Assembly: GCA_903960725.1 (NCBI GenBank)
Contig: CAJCBY010000472.1
Span: 1-12,352, forward strand
DNA: 12,352 nt
Reading direction: 5' to 3'
DNA from: an uncultured Cytophagaceae bacterium
GTDB taxonomy: Bacteria > Bacteroidota > Bacteroidia > Cytophagales > Spirosomataceae
Below are positions 1 through 5,743 of the stretch, piece after piece. A program made the translations under genes and the position numbers. The notes below the pieces were generated by a model, which searched no databases, had not been told where the DNA came from, and was given only the letters and a program-made list of their open reading frames with translations. How positions within the stretch are numbered: the stretch's first letter is position 1; each line of letters opens with the position of its first letter.

Positions 1-163
1 CAAGATTATTACGGTCATTGAACTCATCGAAGTCGCGTGCATTGTTGTTGACAGCGGTCAGTAGGATGTCGCCGGCATAGAGTGTCCATTGGTAAGTGCC
101 GTAAGAGATGCGGCTAACGATGATGTCAATGTGACTGGTCGTGGTTGTGATGTGCTGATTCAT
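1..163 (-). CDS. Small hypothetical protein, 3' end cut by window edge
   Basis: This minus-strand frame starts with ATG at 163 and stays open for 54 codons to the window edge, so the C-terminus is missing. I do not recognise the family. The product begins MNQHITTTTSHIDIIV and continues with a stretch rich in Tyr, Thr and Trp, then an Asn/Asp-rich part (NNNARDFDEFND). That looks like a small soluble beta-rich protein; I see no signal peptide or membrane segment. By my count 78 of 163 bases are G or C (48%), against 53 of 168 in the neighbouring frame 187-354 and 18 of 60 in 781-840. Many codons end in C (ATC, ACC, GAC, GGC), unlike the nearby genes. It follows the 55-residue frame on the same strand after 23 bases, so the two could be co-transcribed. 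No Shine-Dalgarno site is visible. The plus-strand frames here are broken by stops. The coding call is an inference from the open frame and its composition. Confidence 0.5.
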   Translation of the reverse strand, partial: MNQHITTTTSHIDIIVSRISYGTYQWTLYAGDILLTAVNNNARDFDEFNDRNNL

Positions 164-186
164 GACGTGTGTTGAAATGTGTTTTT

Positions 187-354
187 TTACTTAAGAAGGC
201 GAATTGAGATAAATTTAAGTTCATTGTGTCGGGCGTATCTACGTGCTTTTTCTAAAGCATCTTTTCTGTTTTCCGCAGGGATTGTCATATTTTCTGAACT
301 GTTTTGATATAAGAGAACATTTTTTGTTTCAAAAATTGCGATGTAAAATTTCAT
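187..354 (-). CDS. Small hypothetical protein, 55 residues
   Basis: A complete minus-strand frame of 55 codons from ATG (354-352) to TAA (189-187). The product starts MKFYIAIFETKNVLLYQ, passes through a charged, probably helical stretch (PAENRKDALEKARRYA), and ends with KFISIRLLK. This suggests a compact strand-strand-helix-strand protein, which is why I think it is real and not chance. I cannot name a family. There is no signal peptide or membrane segment, and its GC content is about 32%, like the local background. Its ATG overlaps the proposed start of the acyltransferase on the other strand (shared CATG at 352-355), so one of the two starts may be wrong. A shorter form could begin at the internal Met codon 286-288, but that would drop the first strand. 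The partial frame 1-163 follows 23 bases downstream. Confidence 0.5.
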   Translation of the reverse strand: MKFYIAIFETKNVLLYQNSSENMTIPAENRKDALEKARRYARHNELKFISIRLLK

Positions 355-931
355 GGCGTGTGTGTGTTTATTGTGTGTGTTTTATTTATTGTTTAAGTTA
401 GCAGGCTGGAAATTAGTAGGAGAGGTTCCGCGTGATCTTAAGAAGGCCTTAGTTATTGTGTGTCCTCATGCGACATGGAAAGATTTTACAGTGGGTTTAG
501 GTGCTCGTTCCCTTATGAAAATACCCATACTTTTTTGGGGTAAGAAAGAATTGTTCGAGGGTCCTTTTGGGGGTATTTTTACCTGGTTAGGTGGTTATCC
601 AGTCAATCGGGGTGCTAAATCTAATTTAGTCGATGCCATTGTTGATATCTATAATTCCAAGGAATCTTTTTATGCTGTTTTAGCGCCAGAAGGAACACGT
701 AAGGATGTACAAGAATTAAAGACTGGTTTTTATTACATCGCAGATGGTGCTAAGGTTCCTTTGATTATGATTGGGTTTGATTTTGTGAATAAGGAGATTA
801 AAATTAGAGAGCCCTATTATACTACAGGTGATTTCCAAAAAGATAAATTGGATATAGCTCGTTATTTCCAAACAATTCCTGGTGTTCAAAAATCCTGGAT
901 TAAAAATTATTTAGCTGAAGCAGCTGAGTAG
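353..931 (+). CDS. PlsC-like (lysophospho)lipid acyltransferase, 192 residues
   Basis: A short member of the PlsC/LPLAT acyltransferase superfamily, which moves an acyl chain from acyl-ACP or acyl-CoA onto a glycerophospholipid or related lipid at the inner membrane. Visible motifs are the catalytic H-x4-D (His39, Asp44, in HATWKD), motif II GYPVNR (81-86), motif III PEGTR (112-116) and a motif IV-like VP at 135-136. Residues 4-17 are hydrophobic and could anchor the enzyme in the membrane. The substrate cannot be read from sequence; lysophosphatidic acid or an ornithine or other lipid are all possible. The frame is closed by a stop at 344-346, so ATG 353 is the first start available; GTG 362 or TTG 371 are alternatives. 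The first codons lie in GT repeats, giving an unusual cysteine-rich start (MACVCLLC). The start overlaps that of the 55-residue frame on the other strand, and the 3' end overlaps lpxB by 25 bases. Confidence 0.85.
   Translation: MACVCLLCVFYLLFKLAGWKLVGEVPRDLKKALVIVCPHATWKDFTVGLGARSLMKIPILFWGKKELFEGPFGGIFTWLGGYPVNRGAKSNLVDAIVDIYNSKESFYAVLAPEGTRKDVQELKTGFYYIADGAKVPLIMIGFDFVNKEIKIREPYYTTGDFQKDKLDIARYFQTIPGVQKSWIKNYLAEAAE
358..380 (+). repeat. Two short GT dinucleotide tracts at the acyltransferase start
   Basis: Five GT units at 358-367 and four at 373-380, separated by TTATT, lie within the first ten codons of the acyltransferase. They encode its Cys/Val-rich beginning. Loss or gain of one unit would shift the frame just after the ATG, but the tracts are short, so they may be only a compositional accident. 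Confidence 0.7.
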
Positions 932-1989
932 ATTAATTCGGCTGTCTTTTTAGAAGCTCCGGCATTTCCTACTAATTCTTGAAGCGACTTATAATCTTCT
1001 TTTTGTTGCTTATAGGTGGAACCCTTTGTTAGTATATCTCTCATCCAAGACGTCATATGATCTACGGAGAATTTAGCTTGGATTAATTCAGGTACCGCTA
1101 ATTTATCTAGAATGATATTAACGAGCGAAATGTATTTGATTTGAATGACGATTTTGGCTAAGGAATAAAATACCCAATCGGTCTTATATACTACAATTTG
1201 AGGTGTATTTAACAAGGCTGTTTCTAGCGTTGCCGTTCCTGAGGTAACGATGGCTAGTTCAGCTTGCTGAACGATGTCATAAGTCTGATCGAATAGGACC
1301 GGAATGGGTGTGTTGTAGAGTTCTTTCCAATCTGAAATTCCAGCGATAACAAAAGATAAATCAGGATTAGCTTTCGCTAACTGTTCAAATAACGGTAAGG
1401 CTGTTTTGATTTCTTGTTTACGACTTCCCGCTAATAAGGCAATGTATTTTTGATCTTTTAAGCTAAAGTCATCATTAGATTTAAAGGCTGAAATAGCATC
1501 TTGTAAAGGATTTCCTACGTATTCAGTAGGGATGCCGGCCTCTCTAAATAAGGTAAGCTCAAAGGGGAAAATAACATAGAGATGATCGATCCATTTCTTT
1601 AATTCATTTACTCTACCCTTATTCCAAGCCCACACTTTAGGAGCAATATAGAAGTGAGTTTGAAATCCTTTTTTCTTGGCTATTTTAGCTGCTTTTAAAT
1701 TAAATCCACCATAATCGATAAAGATGATAGCATCTGGTTGAAAAGCCTCTATTTGTTCTCCAAAGGTTTTGAATAATCCTTTAAGTCGCTGTAAGTTTTG
1801 AATGACCCCTAAAATTCCCATAATCGCTAATTGATTATGGTGTATAAGTAATTCGGCTCCCTGAGCTTCCATTAAATCTCCACCCCAAGCTTGCATTACA
1901 GGTTCCTTATCCAATTTCTTTAATTCTTGGATAAGATTAGATCCATGCAGATCCCCCGATTTTTCGCCAGCTAAGATGAAATATTTCAT
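907..1989 (-). CDS. lpxB: Lipid-A-disaccharide synthase
   Basis: LpxB (glycosyltransferase family GT19) joins UDP-2,3-diacylglucosamine to lipid X (2,3-diacylglucosamine 1-phosphate) at the cytoplasmic face of the inner membrane, making the disaccharide backbone of lipid A. The 360-residue length is normal. Visible family features are the N-terminal AGEKSGD motif (7-13), IDYGGFN with the putative catalytic Asp92 (91-97), APKVWAWNKGRV (116-127), LLAGSR (185-190), and the C-terminal sugar-nucleotide motif TSGTATLE (249-256). Start ATG 1989 lies two bases after the stop of the pterin synthase gene, so the two are probably co-transcribed. Its last 25 bases overlap the convergent acyltransferase. 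The presence of lpxB indicates that the organism makes lipid A and has a Gram-negative outer membrane. Confidence 0.95.
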   Translation of the reverse strand: MKYFILAGEKSGDLHGSNLIQELKKLDKEPVMQAWGGDLMEAQGAELLIHHNQLAIMGILGVIQNLQRLKGLFKTFGEQIEAFQPDAIIFIDYGGFNLKAAKIAKKKGFQTHFYIAPKVWAWNKGRVNELKKWIDHLYVIFPFELTLFREAGIPTEYVGNPLQDAISAFKSNDDFSLKDQKYIALLAGSRKQEIKTALPLFEQLAKANPDLSFVIAGISDWKELYNTPIPVLFDQTYDIVQQAELAIVTSGTATLETALLNTPQIVVYKTDWVFYSLAKIVIQIKYISLVNIILDKLAVPELIQAKFSVDHMTSWMRDILTKGSTYKQQKEDYKSLQELVGNAGASKKTAELIYSAASAK

Positions 1990-1991
1990 TC

Positions 1992-2411
1992 TTATTCCCC
2001 GTAGTATTCTACAGAGTTTTTATTTGTCTCAATTAAATGAATCTTATATAATGTGGCAGACTTAGAAGTTTCTAGAATTTTAGGAGCTAATATTTTCCAA
2101 AATTCCATGACCAATATTTCACAACTCGCTAATTTACCCTCCATAAAATCTACATCTAAATTTAGATTTTTATGGTCTACTTTATCTATAATTTCAGATT
2201 TAATTAAATCTCCTAATTGCTTTAAATCATACACAAATCCTGTTTCTGGATCTGGTAAACCTTTGACCGTTACGATTAATTCGAAATTATGACCATGCCA
2301 GTTAGTGTTTGCACAGGGGCCAAAAACAGCTTGATTTTTTTCTTCTGTCCAGGCTGGATTGTATAAGCGGTGTGCTGCGTTGAAATGTTCCTTGCGGATG
2401 ACGTGTACCAT
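1992..2411 (-). CDS. 6-pyruvoyltetrahydropterin / 6-carboxytetrahydropterin synthase family protein
   Basis: A 139-residue PTPS/QueD-family enzyme that acts on 7,8-dihydroneopterin triphosphate from GTP cyclohydrolase. QueD makes 6-carboxytetrahydropterin for queuosine and other 7-deazaguanines; PTPS makes 6-pyruvoyltetrahydropterin. Visible are three zinc ligands (His14, His39, His41, the last two in HGHN), catalytic Cys33, the Asp79-His80 pair and Glu128 near the end. Five residues separate Cys33 from the HGH motif; as I recall, this spacing is the eukaryotic-PTPS pattern, while classical QueD has three, so I give no gene symbol. I chose ATG 2411 because homologues begin a few residues before the KEHFNAAHRL motif. 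An in-frame ATG at 2462 would add 17 residues with no family resemblance, although the likely promoter does not exclude it. lpxB follows after two bases. Confidence 0.88.
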   Translation of the reverse strand: MVHVIRKEHFNAAHRLYNPAWTEEKNQAVFGPCANTNWHGHNFELIVTVKGLPDPETGFVYDLKQLGDLIKSEIIDKVDHKNLNLDVDFMEGKLASCEILVMEFWKILAPKILETSKSATLYKIHLIETNKNSVEYYGE

Positions 2412-2470
2412 TGTTTTCAGTTTTTGTGGAGGGACCCTGGGAAAACAATAGCAGAGTTCCAATAATTGTA

Positions 2471-2478
2471 CAAAGTTA
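2471..2478 (-). promoter_or_regulatory. Putative -7 box for the pterin synthase-lpxB operon
   Basis: On the minus strand this reads TAACTTTG, a full match to the Bacteroidota -7 consensus TAnnTTTG. It lies in the 116-base divergent gap. I see no convincing TTTG -33 box at the usual spacing. Transcription would start near 2465, leaving a leader of roughly 50 bases before the chosen ATG 2411. Confidence 0.5.
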
Positions 2479-2500
2479 ATAAACCTTCCGGGAATCTGTG

Positions 2501-2508
2501 TAAATTTG
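2501..2508 (+). promoter_or_regulatory. Putative -7 box for hldD
   Basis: TAAATTTG matches the Bacteroidota TAnnTTTG consensus and ends 19 bases before the hldD ATG, implying a very short leader. The -33 element is weak. It is back to back with the minus-strand box at 2471-2478, with 22 bases between them, so the two transcription units may compete or share regulation. Confidence 0.5.
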
Positions 2509-2527
2509 TTTTTTAAATCCTACCTAT

Positions 2528-3493
2528 ATGATCATTGTAACTGGTGCCGCAGGCTTTATTGGAAGTTGTTTGATTCAAAAATTAAACGAATTAAAATTTA
2601 AGTACATTATTGCGGTAGATGATTTTTCTACTGCAGAAAAGAATCGAAATTTAGATGGAAAGGCCATTAAGGAGCGGGTTGATCGGAATGATTTATTTTC
2701 TTGGTTAGAGAAAAACTATAGGGAGGTTGAATTCTTTTTTCACATAGGTGCAAGAACCGATACCACAGAATTTAATACCCGTATTTTCGATGAATTGAAT
2801 TTAGATTATTCTAAGAAGGTTTGGGGTGCGTGTGTTGCTTATCAAATTCCTTTAGTATACGCAAGTTCAGCAGCGACCTATGGTCTAGGAGAGTTAGGCT
2901 ATGAAGATAATGAGTCTTTAATTTCTTCATTGAAACCTTTAAACCCATATGGTGATTCAAAAAATGATTTTGATATCTGGGCTTTACAACAAGAGAAAAA
3001 ACCTTTTTTCTTTGCTGGTTTAAAGTTTTTCAACGTCTATGGTCCTAATGAATACCATAAAGGACGTATGGCGTCAGTTATTTGGCATGCATACCGTCAA
3101 ATTCAATCCAATGGATCATTAAAGCTATTCAAATCCCATCGGGATGAATTTAAGGATGGTGAACAGATGCGTGATTTCATTTATGTAAAGGACTTAATTG
3201 ATGTCTGTATCTTTTTAATGGAGCATCGTAAAAATTCGGGTATATATAATTTAGGTACAGGTAAGGCTAGATCATTTAATGATTTAGGGAAGGCTACCTT
3301 CGCGGCTTTGGGATTAGAGCCTAACATTGAATACATCGATACGCCTGCTGATATCCGAGATAAATACCAATATTTTACGGAAGCTACGATGGCTAAATTG
3401 CGTGCAATCGGGTATACGCAGGAATTTATGAGCTTAGAAGCGGGAGTAAAAGATTATGTACAAAACTACCTAGCTAAGCAGCTTTATTATTAA
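2528..3493 (+). CDS. hldD: ADP-L-glycero-D-manno-heptose 6-epimerase
   Basis: HldD (RfaD) is a cytoplasmic NADP-dependent extended short-chain dehydrogenase. It inverts C6 of ADP-D-glycero-D-manno-heptose to give the heptose donor for the lipopolysaccharide core. The 321-residue product has the N-terminal nucleotide-binding GAAGFIG (6-12), SSAATYG (113-119), the catalytic Tyr141-x3-Lys145 pair, and FFNVYGP...HKGRMASV (167-184), whose Lys178 matches the second catalytic lysine region known from E. coli HldD. The C-terminal YNLGTG stretch is also typical. The start is ATG 2528, directly before the Rossmann motif; no Shine-Dalgarno site is seen. The gene is divergent from the pterin synthase-lpxB pair and its end overlaps the convergent glycosyltransferase by 20 bases. 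A related nucleotide-sugar epimerase is possible, but the match to HldD is strong along its whole length. Confidence 0.92.
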   Translation: MIIVTGAAGFIGSCLIQKLNELKFKYIIAVDDFSTAEKNRNLDGKAIKERVDRNDLFSWLEKNYREVEFFFHIGARTDTTEFNTRIFDELNLDYSKKVWGACVAYQIPLVYASSAATYGLGELGYEDNESLISSLKPLNPYGDSKNDFDIWALQQEKKPFFFAGLKFFNVYGPNEYHKGRMASVIWHAYRQIQSNGSLKLFKSHRDEFKDGEQMRDFIYVKDLIDVCIFLMEHRKNSGIYNLGTGKARSFNDLGKATFAALGLEPNIEYIDTPADIRDKYQYFTEATMAKLRAIGYTQEFMSLEAGVKDYVQNYLAKQLYY

Positions 3494-4457
3494 ATAGCTT
3501 CTTTACTCCTTCTTCGGCGAAACCTTTGCCATAGGCAAATAATTGAATGTTGGCTGCAAAGATTGATAGGGTGGCAATATGGATGCTTTTTGTATTCAGT
3601 AACGCGGCTACAAAAATCAATAAACTATAGGCTACTATTCCAGCTAAAAGCATTAATCCATAAATGGGCATGGCTAACAACGCGATTCCTGTTAGTACAT
3701 AGTAGCTGAAAAACAAGAATGGGAAGAAATGGACTGCTTTTAATTCGGATGGGAAGAAACGGCTGATATTGATTCGCGCTCTGCCAAAGAAATGCAATTG
3801 TTTGTAGAATTGTCGGAAGTCTGTTCTGCGTTTGTGGTAGATGAAGGCCTTTGGAATTAAACCAGACTTGAATCCTAACGAGATGCAGCGAATACTAAAT
3901 TCAATATCTTCGCCCATCCGAGTGATTTTAAAACCATTTGTAGCCTCGTATACTTTCCGAGAAATTCCCATATTGAAACTTCGTGGATGAAATTGACCAC
4001 CGATGTTTTTTTCTTTACCTCTGATTCCTCCCGTTGTAAAGAAAGAGGTCATAGAATATGAGATTGCTTTTTGAATAGGGGTGAAGCTCGGATGATCTTG
4101 ATCTGGTCCTCCAAATAAGTCTAATCTGTCTGCTTTCACCGCTTTATCCACTTCCGTTAGATAAGTCGGCTCTAACAAGGCATCAGAATCGAGTATGATG
4201 AAATAATCTCCTTTCGCTCGTTCAAAAGCATAGTTTCTAGCGAATCCCTGGCCACCATTTTCTTTCACATAATAGGCTAAAGGGAAGGACTCTTTGTATT
4301 TATCAATAATTAGGGCAGCATCCTCCGTTGAACCATCTTCAATGACGACCACTTCAAAATCTCTGAATACCTGCGTTTTAATGCAGGCTAATAATTCATC
4401 CAACTCTTGCGGACGATTATAAACAGGAATAATCAGGCTGTAGGCCGGCGTTTTCAT
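3474..4457 (-). CDS. Family 2 glycosyltransferase with C-terminal membrane segments
   Basis: A 327-residue inverting GT-A glycosyltransferase of family GT2. The N-terminus carries SLIIPVYNRP (7-16) and VVIEDGST (37-44), which bind the nucleotide sugar, then the metal-binding DSD motif at 90-92 and the acceptor-side GED (182-184) holding the likely catalytic base. The C-terminal part has two hydrophobic spans, about 244-263 and 265-287, so the catalytic domain is probably tethered to the inner membrane and works on a lipid-linked or surface glycan. Donor and acceptor cannot be told from sequence. It is the last gene of the pyrG-yidC-hemL operon; its ATG lies one base after the hemL stop, which makes translational coupling likely. 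Its 3' end overlaps hldD by 20 bases in the convergent direction. Confidence 0.88.
   Translation of the reverse strand: MKTPAYSLIIPVYNRPQELDELLACIKTQVFRDFEVVVIEDGSTEDAALIIDKYKESFPLAYYVKENGGQGFARNYAFERAKGDYFIILDSDALLEPTYLTEVDKAVKADRLDLFGGPDQDHPSFTPIQKAISYSMTSFFTTGGIRGKEKNIGGQFHPRSFNMGISRKVYEATNGFKITRMGEDIEFSIRCISLGFKSGLIPKAFIYHKRRTDFRQFYKQLHFFGRARINISRFFPSELKAVHFFPFLFFSYYVLTGIALLAMPIYGLMLLAGIVAYSLLIFVAALLNTKSIHIATLSIFAANIQLFAYGKGFAEEGVKKLFNNKAA
3525..3539. repeat. Perfect 6-bp inverted repeat downstream of hldD
   Basis: TTTGCC-ATA-GGCAAA can fold into a small hairpin about 32 bases after the hldD stop, within the coding sequence of the convergent glycosyltransferase. No T-run follows on either strand, so it is not a standard intrinsic terminator. 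It may simply result from the codons for AYGKG. Confidence 0.35.
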
Positions 4458-4458
4458 C

Positions 4459-5742
4459 TTATAAGGAACGAAGCGTTGCTTTGCTGGCTGTGATTATTTG
4501 ATCATATTCTGAATCTCCTAGAGCAGCTGATAAGAACCAAGATTCGTATTGGGATGGTGGTAGATAAATACCTTTTTCAAGCATACCTTTGAAATATCTC
4601 CCAAATAAGGCTGTATCTGATGTTTTCGCGTCGCTAAAATTGTTTACTTCTTTGTCTGTAAAGAACAAGGTAAACATCGAGCCGATTTGGTTGATCGTGT
4701 AATTGAGCCCTAATTCTTTTAAATCGCTGATTAAAGCGTTTTTAAGCGCTAAACCATTTTGTGCTAAAGACGCATATACCTCTGGATTATCAGTAATCAA
4801 GTTTAACATCGCTAAACCTGCTGTAGTCGCTAATGGATTTCCAGAAAGAGTCCCTGCTTGATAAACAGGTCCTGCTGGCGCAATCATATTCATAATTTCT
4901 GTCTTTCCACCGTAAGCACCGACTGGAAGACCACCACCTATAATTTTTCCTAGTGTGGTTAAATCTGGTTGAATACCAGCTAAACCTTGGTATCCAGCAG
5001 CTGATAGACGGAAACCTGTCATTACTTCATCGAAAATAAGTAAGGCTCCATATTGCTTGCACAATTTTTGGACAGCTTCTAAATACCCATTTTTTGGAAT
5101 GACTAAACCCATATTACCCACTACAGGTTCTATGATGATAGCTGCGATATCTGTTGGATTAGCCTGGAAGATATTCTCTAAACTTTCGACGTCATTGTAA
5201 ACCGCCGTTAAGGTATCTCTTGCCGTCGAAACAGTTACCCCCGGACTATCTGGAGTACCTAAGGTAGCTACGCCAGAACCAGCAGCAATTAAAAATGAAT
5301 CGCCGTGCCCGTGGTAACAACCCTCCATTTTAATTATCTTATCGCGTTTCGTATAGGCTCTAGCTAAGCGAATAGCTGCCATGGTTGCTTCGGTTCCTGA
5401 ATTGACTAAACGAACTTTTTCAACCGATGGAATCATCGAAGTGATTTTTTCTGCGATTAAAACTTCGTTGTAGGTAGGAGCTCCAAAAGAGAATCCATTA
5501 CTCAGTGCCTGACGAACAGCGTCTTCAATTACAGGATGCGCCTGTCCAAAAAGCATAGGACCCCAGGAACCAATCAAATCAATATATGAATTGCCGTCTA
5601 CATCATGCAAATAGGCTCCTTTAGCTGATTTAATAAATACAGGGTTACCTCCGACTGATTTGAAAGCACGAACGGGGGAATTAACTCCACCAGGAATTAA
5701 TTCTTGTGCTCTTTCAAAATAGGCTGCACTTAAAGTAGACAT
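4459..5742 (-). CDS. hemL: Glutamate-1-semialdehyde 2,1-aminomutase
   Basis: HemL is a cytoplasmic pyridoxal-phosphate enzyme of aminotransferase class III. It converts glutamate-1-semialdehyde to 5-aminolevulinate, the last step of the C5 route into heme and other tetrapyrroles. The length of 427 residues is typical. The N-terminal PGGVNSPVRAF (17-27) is a HemL hallmark. NSGTEA (114-119) and the GCYHGHGD region (141-148) contribute to the cofactor and substrate site; Asp238 in FDEV binds the cofactor ring nitrogen, and Lys266 in TLGKIIGGG is the Schiff-base lysine. These features distinguish it from ornithine or GABA aminotransferases. It starts one base after yidC and ends one base before the glycosyltransferase, so it is embedded in the operon. 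The upstream hemA partner is not in the window. Confidence 0.96.
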   Translation of the reverse strand: MSTLSAAYFERAQELIPGGVNSPVRAFKSVGGNPVFIKSAKGAYLHDVDGNSYIDLIGSWGPMLFGQAHPVIEDAVRQALSNGFSFGAPTYNEVLIAEKITSMIPSVEKVRLVNSGTEATMAAIRLARAYTKRDKIIKMEGCYHGHGDSFLIAAGSGVATLGTPDSPGVTVSTARDTLTAVYNDVESLENIFQANPTDIAAIIIEPVVGNMGLVIPKNGYLEAVQKLCKQYGALLIFDEVMTGFRLSAAGYQGLAGIQPDLTTLGKIIGGGLPVGAYGGKTEIMNMIAPAGPVYQAGTLSGNPLATTAGLAMLNLITDNPEVYASLAQNGLALKNALISDLKELGLNYTINQIGSMFTLFFTDKEVNNFSDAKTSDTALFGRYFKGMLEKGIYLPPSQYESWFLSAALGDSEYDQIITASKATLRSL

Positions 5743-5743
5743 T

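Noticed and set aside
911..927. Hairpin TTAGCTG-AAG-CAGCTGA as a terminator of lpxB or the acyltransferase
   Set aside because: The stem is short with a G-T pair and lies inside both coding ends. Only an interrupted T-rich stretch follows on the minus strand, so it is too weak to call.
2053..2292. 79-codon plus-strand frame
   Set aside because: It lies wholly opposite the pterin synthase gene, whose zinc and catalytic motifs are intact; the antisense product has no recognisable features.
2412..2462. 17-residue N-terminal extension of the pterin synthase
   Set aside because: The family begins near the KEHFNAAHRL motif; the extension (MELCYCFPRVPP...) has no family resemblance. It is not fully excluded, because the putative promoter lies upstream of it.
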